Positions 40,798-51,619 of a stretch of 64,000 nucleotides of DNA are shown here, one piece after another (the first letter of the stretch is position 1; each line of letters begins with the position of its first letter). The notes under the pieces were generated by a model. That model was not told where the DNA came from, did not search any database, and saw only the letters and a program-made list of their open reading frames with translations. Origin of the DNA: Pinus tabuliformis (taxonomy: Eukaryota; Streptophyta; Pinopsida; Pinales; Pinaceae); NCBI GenBank assembly GCA_031772625.1, contig CM062819.1, positions 1,229,431,070 to 1,229,495,069 on the forward strand. Reading direction: 5' to 3'. The position numbers and the translations under genes are program-made.

Positions 40798-42899
40798 AAC
40801 TAGGGATGTATTCATAATCCATACAAGGTACTTGTACATTCTCAAATTGAATAATTCTCATAAGAAGAATTTGATTCGTAAGCCATCTCATAAGTTATTT
40901 CCTTAGCTCATATCAGAGTATCTCATCATACCAACCAACATTGTCACATAGAAAATCCCTAACTAACAACTCTATCTCTAAACATGATCAATTCACTATG
41001 TTGGCGAGACCAATAAATGATAGAGACCATCATCACTATCTCTCAAGGCACATACCCCACCTGAGTGTTCACAGAGTATGTCCTTTTAGGACAATTCCTA
41101 TCTTGGAATAACACATCCTTATGGAATTTCCTATTTGACTACTCTTTCCTATTGGATGCCCTACCACATCCTCAAAGAGTATCAGAATAAATCTCAGTTT
41201 CTTACCCAATCCTCCATTCTTTCTTCACAACATGAAGACAATAATGATGTGTCTATCTCTCTCTCTCAACTATGGAAGATATGCTCATTCGTATAAAAGG
41301 CATATACCCAAGCTCCCTCTTATTCAGGGACTTGTCCAGGTTCCCTATTAACTAGGGACTTGTTACAAACAAAAATTACTTACTCTTTGGAGGAGATCAT
41401 GGTTCTATCAGTTGCTTGTAGAGATCCTCCTTTAGATGTCATGAACTTCATCTTCTTAATTATGGAGCATTTATCTTCTAGTTTTTCTTCATAGGGCATC
41501 AACCATCCATCACTTTCATTCATAGAAACAAAATGTTTTACCAATAGTTATTTCATCTTTCTTTGCATCGGAAAGTTCTCTTTGAGTCCACATCTGTCTT
41601 TTCTTTCATATAGCTACCTCTTCCATGTCATGTTTCTTTCATGATCTTCCATCCATTCTCACGAGTACCAATTGTAGGTTACATCTACAACTCTGTTTTG
41701 GTATCCCTATTTCAACCCAACTAGATGTTGTTCAAAAAATAAAAAATGAACATTAAATCAAAGTTACCTTTTATGATGTCCTTTCATCATGACATCTATT
41801 ATTGCAACATCAACATCCTGCTCATTCAAAAACACATGTCCAAGACTTTCAATGTCAAGGTTTTCCTTCCTTTATAAAATTTATCAAGGTCTTCGTATCC
41901 TTTCTTATGGATATGTCGTTACTAATATTTATCGTTGTTAGATGTTGATCACTTACCTTATCTTACATTACTGTAGTTGCATTTTTCATGAACTCTTTTT
42001 CCTTTCTTCACATATTGTTCCTCAAGAACTTCTACACATAGTTCCTCCATCTTGTCAACCACCTCATATTCCATACGAGGACATATTAGGTTGACTTCAT
42101 ATTATCAATATGTGAACTAGTTCAAGGTATATGCTTTCATGCATCTCTCTAAAGGAAGAGATTATTTTTATTCGATCATGATCATGAGATAGAGCATTTA
42201 ACCATGTTATCTATAACTATATGAGGACATGATATAACCTATCAAATGTATAAATACCTCTTTTCTTCTTTTGGTCATCTAGACTTCATTCGACAACCTC
42301 CTTTCCTTGCTTGAAAGTACTTCAAGCACATGTTGCACTCATTTGTGATCATACCATCATCCTTCTAAATAATGGACCCCACACAAGGTGGAATGTTTAC
42401 TATCAACGAGACATTTTCTTCTTCCAAGTAGAGGTGAACCTTTTAATGAATATTCCAATAGAGGATCTTGATTATCCTCATCTTGCAAATGTTCCTTCCT
42501 AATGATGATGTATGATAATTTCTTTCTATATTTTATCATGTTAGATGAATTTCTTCCAACCATATATACTACCACTTTGGTTCCCTTTTTCATGCTTTCA
42601 ATGAGGATATCATGAGCTACTTTCTTTCTATCATAATGACTGCCACAGCCATGCAAACGTATACTCTAGTTATCCTTTCAAGATTTTATAATCGTGTCAT
42701 GAGCTATTGCTTCAATTGTATGCTTCTAATATGATGTCATATTCCAATACAATGCATCCTATCATACTTACAATGCTTCCTACCATGATAGATATCTAAA
42801 ATTGAAAAGAACTAGGTGAAGGAGATTATATCATTCATAGTAGAGATCTTTAACTCACTCCTTCTTTGATTTCTTCTTCTCAAGTTCTTCCACTTCTTC
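40798..42899 (-). other. Unrecognised remainder of copia pol region
   Basis: This should hold protease, integrase, RT and RNase H but is only 2.1 kb and full of stops. Short frames such as 42656-42357 show no clear motif. Confidence 0.35.
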
Positions 42900-43500
42900 A
42901 ATGACACGGTCTTCATTCATTTCTTTCATTTTCTTGTTGTCCTTATTGAGTTTATGACAATCTCTCTTGAAATTCCCATATTCTTGACAACCATAGTATT
43001 GGATCTTTTACATATTGATATTCTTCTTTTTCTAAGGACCAAACTTCCCAAAATTTCCTTTTCTCCTAGCCATGGTAGAAAATTCTTAAACCTATTCATT
43101 TTATCCCGCATCACTTTTATTCCTTAAACCTGGTTTCTTCAATCTTACATAATGACTAAAGTTTACTAAATGGGGTGGATTCCTTCTTTCCATATATTCT
43201 TGATACAAATTTTACCCATTCATCAGGTAGTGCATTGAGCACAACGACGGTCATTTCTTTGTTGGATATCATTTCCCCCAACTCTTGCAATTGGTCTTGT
43301 ATTTGTGACACCCTCATAAGATATGAGGCTATCCATTCTTCCTTTAATACTTTCATCATGTATAACTTCATTCTTAATGATGTAAATTCTCCTACAATGC
43401 TTACAAAGAAAATTTCTAACAACTTATCATAAATTTCTTTTGAATCTTCCAAATTTTCCACATAAGGGATGAGGGAATCTATTGTACCTTCGTAGATAAT
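42900..43500 (-). pseudogene. Copia gag, middle and zinc knuckle part
   Basis: It reads SKEIYDKLLEIF, then VSQIQDQLQELGEMISNKE and VVLNALPDEW (43461-43156), the UBN2 region of copia Gag. A decayed knuckle CQEYGNFKRDC follows near 42985-42953, with Tyr and Phe in place of a Cys and the His. Frame changes separate the parts. Confidence 0.7.
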
Positions 43501-43504
43501 TCTA

Positions 43505-45900
43505 GGTTAGGAATTATGCTAGAGCATCTAATTTTTGTTTTGGCTTTTAAAGTTTTTTGGATGACCAAAGCTCTAAACTATTTGAATAGGTGCAATTTCT
43601 TAATTACTTATGATTAAATAGAAGGGTTAATTCTTCACCTCTAAAAAGTAATTTTATCTTTGATTTAGATGTGTAAGGTTGAACTTTTAGAAACTATATG
43701 ATTTGTTAAACATCAAACAAATTATCTAACCATCACATATAGTGGATGTGTGTAAAATACTTTTACATCCAAAAAATATATGTAGAGGAGTAAAATCAAA
43801 CAAACAGTTTAATATATTAATCTCTGTAATAGATTATAACTTCATGGGGGATTTTAGACAAATTGAAACTCAATATTATCTTACCCAGAACTCCCATAAA
43901 CTTCAAAACATATGCAGATAAAACAAAGTGAAAATAATAACAAAGAAATACTTACAAGAAACACAAATTCTGTCATGAACTAGAGCCAAAAGGCTTTAAT
44001 AAATTTTTTACTAATATGACAGGTTTTGGCATCAAAAGCCAAACCCTTTACATATCTCTGTAATAGATTATAACTTCATGGGGGATTTTAGACAAACTGA
44101 AACTCAATATTATCTTACCCAGAACTCCCATAAACTTCAAAACATATGCAGATAAAACAAAGTGAAAATAATAACAAAGAAATACTTACAAGAAACACAA
44201 ATTCTATCATGAACTGGAGCCAAAAGGCTTTAATTAAGAATTTTGTAATAATTTTTTTACAAAGATGACAGGTTTTGGCATCGAAAGCCAACCCCTTTAC
44301 ATTGCAATTGAAACAATATATAGAATAAATCTCTCCTAAATTGTTACAATATTTCTAGAATAAAATCCTAAACAATAACTAAAAAATAAAAAATAAAATA
44401 TCTCTAATTTATCTGTTGGAAAATTTTAGTTGTTTTCAATTCTTCTGCCTTGAACTCTTGAGCTGCTTAAACTGTCTGTTGGGAAACTGCACCTTGATCC
44501 CTGCTTGTTGATCTTTTGCTGATAGGTGTCTTTTGAATGCTAATATTTTTGCCTCTAAATATGAATAGGAAAGACTATTGATATTCTTCCTTCTTCAAAT
44601 GCTAAAATCATTTCTCTAATATGTTTGATTGATTGTTTTTCTAAGTGTATTTTGAATATCCAATGCTTGAATTGACTAATGATTTTATGTCACTTTCTAA
44701 CAATGCTTTACCGATGTCATAAAATATTTAGGAAGAAAATATTTTAATAAATGTTTTTTCATATTATCTGTAAATGAATTTTATAAATAAAATTTCAAAA
44801 TATTTCTTTGAATGATTTTATAAACCATCATCTCATTTAAAGTCCATGTCTTGTTTTCTAAATCCATGTCTTGTTTCCCTAAATTAATATATTGATGAAT
44901 AAATGGATTCATGAACATATTTATAAAAACCATTGACAGATTTCCTCCCCATGATTTTTTTAGAAACCATGTCTTGTTTGTCATGGTTGGTAAAGTATTT
45001 TGTTTTACTTTTCCTTTTACCCATATAAAATATTTGGATAAGTATTTATCCAAATCTTATGTTGTCATACATTTTTTCTTCATAATTTCCTTTCTTCCTT
45101 ATATGAGTAAAATTGTTGTTGGTTTTGCTCCGGATTTTGATTTTAAAAATAATTAAAATTATTTTCAATTTCAAAGCTATGTGCATAATTTATATAAAGT
45201 TTTTGAAAATCAAAACTTTTTTTAAATAATCCTTTATGTCAACGTAAAGGAAAATAAATAAACAATAAGTGACTTTTCCCTTTGGCTCAATTCCTTTTGT
45301 CGAATTTCATTTTTACTGAGCCTCACATCCATAAAGTCATTTCATAAATATATCACCCAAGCTTCACAGAAATCCAAGCTCCAACTCTAGAGAAATTTGA
45401 TTAACATTCTCGCCATATATCATAAGATTTGAATTATGGTAAATGATGGGGAAATGAACTAGAAATTGACAACTATAAAAATAAGTAAAGGGTGAAAATA
45501 CTTTTCCGAGGGGGGTAGGTTAAAAGTTGAAAAGGCTAGCCCCCTAAAATCCATCAATAACCATTGATTTAACTTTGCACATATCTCAAGGCATGAAATA
45601 TTAGGGAAATTTAATGTATGAAGTGCAGGTTGGGGTCTAATTTTGACTTTTTTGATAATTTGACTTGGTTTGACACTTCATAATAGTTTGATAACTTGGA
45701 GGATGGGCATGCACCCATTTTTTTTAATTACAATAATAATTTTATATTGAAAATAAATAATTTTATAAAAATTAATATTTCTATGAAATTAAACTCATTT
45801 ATAATATAAAAAATATTATTAAAATTAAATTAAGAATTTATCTATGAATCCTTTAGTCATGAGACTATGTACCCTTTTGCCAAAAACAAACTCGCAGATT
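43505..45900. other. ~2.4-kb insertion splitting the copia gag
   Basis: Gag text stops near 45930 and resumes near 43500. Both edges carry versions of the same short Gag piece (R-I-x-x-E-x-x-x-D-S). The insert is very AT-rich, has no recognised gene and holds a 234-bp tandem duplication. Its origin is unknown. Confidence 0.45.
43821..44304. repeat. ~234-bp tandem duplication
   Basis: 'tctctgtaatagattataac' starts at 43821 and 44055. The two copies are nearly identical to their ends ('tttggcatc(a/g)aaagcca'), apart from about 15 extra bases in the second near 44236. This is much younger than the surrounding element. Confidence 0.8.
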
Positions 45901-45904
45901 TTAA

Positions 45905-46145
45905 AAATAAATTGTAGCTTTCTTCTGTGTAATAAATAGCTACAATAGAATCCTTGATTGATTCTACAAGTATTCTCTAAGCCCTTATTTCCCCTTTCAT
46001 ATATTTCGCTAGAGCTTGAGCTTCTTCTTTTGGTGGTTGGATAGAATCCTTAACATGTCCAATGACTTCACTTTCTATGAGAATCAAATTTGTCCTCTTC
46101 TTCCATGCAAAGAAATTTGATGCCCCAACCAATTTATTAGTCGCC
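45905..46145 (-). pseudogene. Copia gag, N-terminal part
   Basis: Reads KLVGASNFFAWKKR, then LIESEVIGHVKD and KEEAQALAKYMK, typical of the start of copia Gag. A stop interrupts it and the text breaks off at the 2.4-kb insertion. Confidence 0.65.
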
Positions 46146-46705
46146 TTTGCAGAATGAAGTCATTTTGACAGTAGATTCAGACATATATAAAGTTACTTGC
46201 TTGTTATGAAGATGCTTCTTTGATAATGATATATTCAACTTCATTCCTTCTTTTATTTTGATGATGGTTGATGAGGATAACTTCCTTGAAGATGAAAATA
46301 CTTATTCTTCTAGAGATGTATTTCTTTAAATATGCTTGAGATGTGATCCTTGCTTCAACGACAGGGAGATCACCTTGATGTATTTGATGATTATGAGAAT
46401 TCTTATTCTTATTTCCTTGAATGATAATGTAGAATATCCAGGTTTCTCAAGGTGATTCATAATGTAGAGTCCTTATTTGGTTGAGTGGAGGTAGGGTCCT
46501 TGAAAGTAGAGTCTTGAGATCTTATTATTTTTTAGTTGTGATGATTCTTGTGATGTGATGAATGGTTCTCCTCGATGCTCTTAGATTTCTAGGTCCTTAT
46601 GTATCCCTTATTGACGGTACAATGTCCTCTTTGATATCTTGACCTTTCTTGATATTTATTTTGATGGTCCTTATACAAGTTTCCTTCCCTTATCTTGTTA
46701 CTTTA
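46146..46705 (-). other. Copia leader region
   Basis: Between primer site and Gag; no motif seen. Confidence 0.4.
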
Positions 46706-46717
46706 GCTCTAATACCA
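46706..46717 (-). other. Primer-binding site, initiator tRNA-Met
   Basis: Minus strand TGGTATTAGAGC directly after the LTR end CAACA; the standard copia site is TGGTATCAGAGC, so one C-to-T change. Confidence 0.8.
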
Positions 46718-47898
46718 TGTTGAGAAATCTAAGGGCAACTAGTTAGGTGATTTATCTTACTTTGATAACTTCTTGTGATGTATTTTACTTAACTTTAATA
46801 GATTCTTCTTTCACTTTATTATATTTAGTGCTCTTATCATCAAACAACTAACAAAAAATAAAAAACAATGAGACAAAAGGACACAAGATATAGGCTATCA
46901 GCTAGGGCCAAAGCCTCTTCTTTTGAGAGGAAAACCCACAAGAACTATTCTCTTCTTATAGTACTTCAATTGATGAATTCCAGGACCTATGACCCTTGAT
47001 TAAGACACCTCTAAGACAAAGTCAAACTTCTCCTTGAGGCACTTCCTTCTTACTAAATCAACCAAAGTCAAGCTTACCTTATAGCAGCCTACACTTTGCC
47101 TTTGACCAAGAATTTCAATGTGCAACTTTGGCTGTAATTTTGGCTTGCACTTTTCGTCCCTTGTTGTAGAAACCCTAGGTGGCATGTGTGAGGGATTTTT
47201 GGTGAATTTAGTTCATTTTCTTCTTCTTTAGGGAAACATTCTCTTCCTTGAATACTCACTTTGCAAACTTTATTTCTTGTTACACAAATTTCAGCTTCCT
47301 TTGCAACTCGTCCTTATTGCAATAAATTGATTCCCTAGATTCCTCTCATGTTAAGAGATGTAACCCAAAATACATCCAAAAGTTTCATTTTTCTTCTACT
47401 TGTTTTCAGCTTTTCTTCCTCACTCTTCTTTAGGTCTTCTTATTAGTTTGATTGAACTTCATATTGTTGGATATGTATGTCTTTGAATGAGGTTGAATTC
47501 TCCTATATATAGGCATCCTTGAGTGCCCTAATAGGGCAACTTGTCCCTCTAGGGAGGTGAACTTGCTCCTTTTGAAGGCCAACTTGTTTGTAGCACTATG
47601 ACATGGTATTGGAGGGTCTTTGGCTCTAACTTTGACTCAAATAAATCTTCTTTATAATATGTAACATGCCCAGAATGGTCTTCCATACATGGAAATGACT
47701 CAATTTTAATTTTTGACTCGAAGAGAATCCCTAGAAGCACTCAATGGGTGCTTCACCTATAAATAAAATAACCTTGATCATGAAACCCATGGCTCAAGAA
47801 TAACAATAATAAATTTTATTTTCCTCTTTACATCAAATACATAAAATCATAATTACATATGTCATTATGATGACCAAACCTAGTTACATATTTCAACA
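46718..47898 (-). repeat. 5' LTR of the copia element
   Basis: 1181 bp, plus-strand borders TGTTGAGA...TTTCAACA. A TATATATA box at 47505-47512 lies about 390 bp inside the minus-strand start. Confidence 0.8.
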
Positions 47899-49889
47899 AG
47901 GCCACCCAAAAAGGCCAAATTTTCTTACCATGTGTCTCGTATATCGACATTATGTTGATGTCATCTTAGGTCAATAAAATGTTTCCACACACTTGTCAAA
48001 GAGGAGAAAGAAAAGGGTTCATGAACTTTGGTTTTTCAAAAAAATTCTTTGGTAATTTTTATAAGGTTCCTAGCCTTTTAACACTTGCTACACCTCTCCT
48101 CATGCCACATTTCCTGGCCATACGCCATCTCAGACCATCACTGCTATGTGTACCTTGTTTCTTCTGGGGAAGACCCCTTGGGATGAGTTTTTACATATGT
48201 CCTGTCACTTTAAAACCTACACCAATCAATTGTTGTTTCCATATGCTCTTCTATGCCTTTTCCACCCAAGCCTACATTATCTTGGGCTTACATCATCCTG
48301 AGCACTCCCTTTATGCACTACTTTTGTTCCATACAAGGAAATCTTGTTGGGATGAGATGTTATACGGGATCCACCGACAGCCAATAAAAACTACTTCTTC
48401 CTATGCATTATTTTATACATGCCTTCTCAGCTCTCCTTTAACAGATCTACCAATTTTTATGTCAACTTTACCCAACTTCTAATTCTATCATAAACTATGG
48501 CCCTTCTCCACATTAGGGCTACAACTTTGACTTTTGGTGGTACCAGAGGTTGGTAACCAATAACTTCTTATCCATAGAACTATTTGCAGACTTCTATTTA
48601 CCACTAGAAATCTCTTTTATAGATCTACCCATTTCAGTGGGTTACAACTACATTTGAGGTGATCTATTATACTAAAAAATAGATTCAAGTCTTTGCACCT
48701 TAACGAACTTTTCCTTCTACATACCTTGAGTTGATCTTCATACTTCTTGCAATCACTTCTATTTTTTCGTTTTCATTACCTTTGATGTAGATATTACATC
48801 ATTGACACCTATGACATCATCCTTATGTTAACAATACCTTTGGCAGTTACAACATATCAATACTTGACATCAATTCCTTGACATAAATGAGCACCTCCTT
48901 TGGCAACATATTATAACAATGTCCCTGTTAGAGCCTAGATTGACCTCAGGCTAAAGGGAGGCAATCCTAGGATAACCACAAACCAAGCTTAACCTAGTAG
49001 CTATCCCTACCAGGTCGGGAGAGGGCTCTCTCCTTGTCAATCTTAGTTGAGATGACTGAATTGAATATGGATTTTAGGCTAGATAAAGTAGCTCTAGGGT
49101 TTTTTGGTTGATTTTGATGGTTGGTTGCTGGATCAAATGGAGCAGGCAACTTGGGTCTGGGAAATCAAGTCAGGAATGCAGGGTGTTCTGTAAGGCGAGG
49201 TAGGTTGGTGTTTCAGCACTTGCAATTGAGTGAGATGATAGGTCTAAGACTGGTGAGGAGTTGAGGAGGGTGTGCAGAGACCATGAATCCTCTTCAAATA
49301 GCTAAAAACATCAAAAACTAAGTTTATTCCCAAGGTAGAGCACTGTTATCAATGTATTCTATCTATCTATCTTGATTCATTTAGTTAAGAAGAATGAAAT
49401 AGATGCTAGAACATGTAACACATGACAATAACTAATGATAGAAGGAGAAACAATGCCAAGACACATTACCACAAGAATCCACAAAAATAGTTGCAAAACC
49501 TAGTTTATTTCCTTGCCAAACTACTATAGTGATGTACAATGAAGCTCAAAGCATCCACAAGATTCCAACCTTTACAAATGTCTAAGAAAGTACATGACAT
49601 AGACACCAAACCACCTATGCTAGCCATCAGGGATTGAATCCATGAGAAGAGGAGTGGTTTCAACCATATCTAAACTAAGAACAGGAATATAGGCAGTGGA
49701 ACAGCTTGCCTCTAAAACCAAGGAAACTGATTCATTTACCCCCCCACCACCTCAAAATGATGTATCTACCCTCAAGAGTCATTTTGCAATTACATTTACA
49801 TACCATAGCATCATTTACATTCATAGATTCATCCAAAAGGAAAGAAAAATTCAAATTATAGAAAAACTAGGCAAAAATTTGATTTTTGG
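47899..49889. other. Unassigned DNA right of the copia element
   Basis: Continuation of the DNA broken by the copia insertion at 39611. A 167-codon open stretch at 47979-48482 has no recognised motif, an unusual Cys/Phe/Leu-rich composition and no supporting context, so I do not call it a gene. Confidence 0.3.
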
Positions 49890-50110
49890 GCAATGCTGGC
49901 AAAATCCATCCTATGCGCAACGCCCTTGATCCTATGCGCAATGCATTTTCCAAGCCAATTTTGGGGGCCTTCCCCTTAACCAAATTGATCCCAAGATGAC
50001 TTTTTGGAAAGGTCTACCTATCTAGTTTCTAGAACATCTTGAATTTCTAAATTCGGAGGTCATTTGCTCCCTCAAAAATGGAATCTCCCAAGATTACTTC
50101 CTATCTGTCA
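49890..50110. repeat. Dispersed repeat copy A
   Basis: Shares with 51400-51610 the words 'gatcctatgcg', 'gg(a/g)ggccttc', 'ccagaacatcttgaattt', 'ggagttcatt' and 'aatctcccaaga'. It begins with GC-rich 'tatgcgcaacgcc' words. Confidence 0.6.
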
Positions 50111-50354
50111 AAAAAGTTGTAGAGAGGTCATTTTTTGACGGTTTTTTGGTCTTCAGGGGACCAAGATCTGCTCCAAATTTGTTGAAACTTTCTAGGTTTT
50201 CTTTTTTTTATGATGAATCCAAAAATGCAAACCATTCTCCCAAAAAGTTCCCCAGTCAAAAGCACACCTATTGGGATTTCTTGTCTCTCAAAATTCAAAA
50301 TTTGAAAATTACAAAATTTTATCAAAATTGTCCCAAAATTGGCACACGAGACCC

Positions 50355-50767
50355 TCATGCATTGCTTTGATGAGCTAATGAGGCATTAGCTAGGATCTCT
50401 AATTTTTTTTTCTCCTTTTTTCTTCTCAAATCCTTCCTCAGTCTTGCCTTAAGCTTTCTTATCCTTATATTACATATCTTGTTTTGGGTCATATAGTAAT
50501 AGGCCATGTGGGGAAGAATTTTGTTTTCTTTATTGGCCTTCTCAAGTAGTTTATCAAGGTGAATTTTCACCTTCTCTAACGAACTTGGTCATTCTCAATT
50601 TCTTGTTCAATGGAGGTCATCTTGACCTTTGCCTTCTTTGCCTCTTGCCTCTCTTCTCTAATCATTTGTAGCTCCGTGATAACTTGCTTGTCGGTCAATT
50701 GTTTGTTTTCTTGCTCTAGATAATTAATGATAATGTATTTGGCCCTTGCCAACTTGTCATTTAACAT
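50355..50767 (-). pseudogene. Coiled-coil coding remnant, unknown family
   Basis: Two adjoining minus-strand frames (50767-50576 and 50570-50355, different phases) both read as charged heptad-type helix: KYIIINYLEQENKQLTDK and MIREERQEAKKAKVK in the first, RLRKDLRRKKEKKKLEI in the second. A frameshift near 50573 probably separates them. Such coiled coils occur in extra coding regions of plant retroelements, but I recognise no family. Confidence 0.4.
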
Positions 50768-50819
50768 TTGAATATGTGCCTATGTTTGTGAACACTTGTG
50801 CTTGTACAAACAATGGTGA

Positions 50820-51110
50820 AGTGAAAACAGTGTGGAGGAATGGAGTGTATGGAGGGGTATGTGAATGTACGATATGTAAACAAAATTTAGGGAATGTGAA
50901 TGGGATTTAGGAGAGAGGGTATGGTTTTAGGGAAGTAAGTAGGGTTTGTAGTGGAGTAGGTAGGGTTTGTAGGGTTTGGGGAAAGTGTAAGTAGGAGTGG
51001 TGAAATGTATGAGGGGAATGGAATTAGGGAAAAATATATGTGGGAGTGGAGTTTAGGGAGAGAGTGAGTGGAGTGTAATAGGATAGAGGCAATGAGGGTG
51101 TACTATCAAT
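50820..51110 (+). repeat. G-rich, telomere-like degenerate tract
   Basis: Strong purine/G bias on the plus strand with recurring 'tttaggg', 'gtagggtttgtaggg' and 'ggagtgga' words. 50942-50982 contains three closely spaced G3-G4 runs plus an earlier one. Not a true (TTTAGGG)n array. Confidence 0.5.
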
Positions 51111-51399
51111 AATGAGTGATAACACTAAGAAAACTAGGTTTTAGAACAACAAATTTAGGGTTTTAATTTAAAAGAGGAAAGACCAAACAAAATCTTCATG
51201 AAAGCACCCTTAACAACAACAAGATGATATTACTTACCTTCAGGAGGAAATTTGGAAGTGATTTGGTAAGTTTGGAGAAATTTTAGGCTTGGCTGGATAG
51301 GTGTGTAGCACCCTCTCTGAGGTGTGCAATGCCTTTTCTATGTGCAGCGCCAGTGTAATTTTACACTATCAAACTTTGCTAGGTGCACAACGCCTTTTC

Positions 51400-51610
51400 T
51401 ATGCGCAGCGCCACTGATCCTATGCGTAGGGCCTTTTGCAGACCACTCTTGGAGGCCTTCTCAGTTTCCAAGTTGGGCATGGGATAGCTTGTTCAAAAGC
51501 ATATCGAGTCTACTTTCCAGAACATCTTGAATTTTTCAATTTGGAGTTCATTTTCCCTATCAAAAGTCCAATCTCCCAAGACTGGTCAAAATATGGAGAA
51601 TGAGGCTTCC
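51400..51610. repeat. Dispersed repeat copy B
   Basis: Relative of 49890-50110 in direct orientation. It is preceded by several 'tatg(c/t)gcagcgcc' words (51335-51430), and a further diverged copy may start near 51645. Confidence 0.6.
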
Positions 51611-51619
51611 TAAATGAAG

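Larger units (their letters stand above)
39612..47898 (-). mobile_element. Decayed Ty1/copia retrotransposon, 8.3 kb
   Basis: Both LTRs, an initiator-Met-type primer site and a polypurine tract are in correct minus-strand order. The flanks AGGCA (39607-39611) and AGGCC (47899-47903) fit a 5-bp target duplication with one change. The LTRs are clearly diverged from each other, so insertion is old. Gag is recognisable but split by about 2.4 kb. Only about 2.1 kb is left for protease-integrase-RT, and I could not recognise them, so the copy is deleted or highly decayed. Confidence 0.85.

Noticed and set aside
47979-48482. 167-codon open stretch
   Set aside because: No recognised motif, odd Cys/Phe/Leu composition, lies in degenerate repeat DNA, no splice or promoter context.
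50942-50982. True telomere repeat array
   Set aside because: The TTTAGGG-like words are irregular and interspersed with other text; at best a degenerate interstitial tract.
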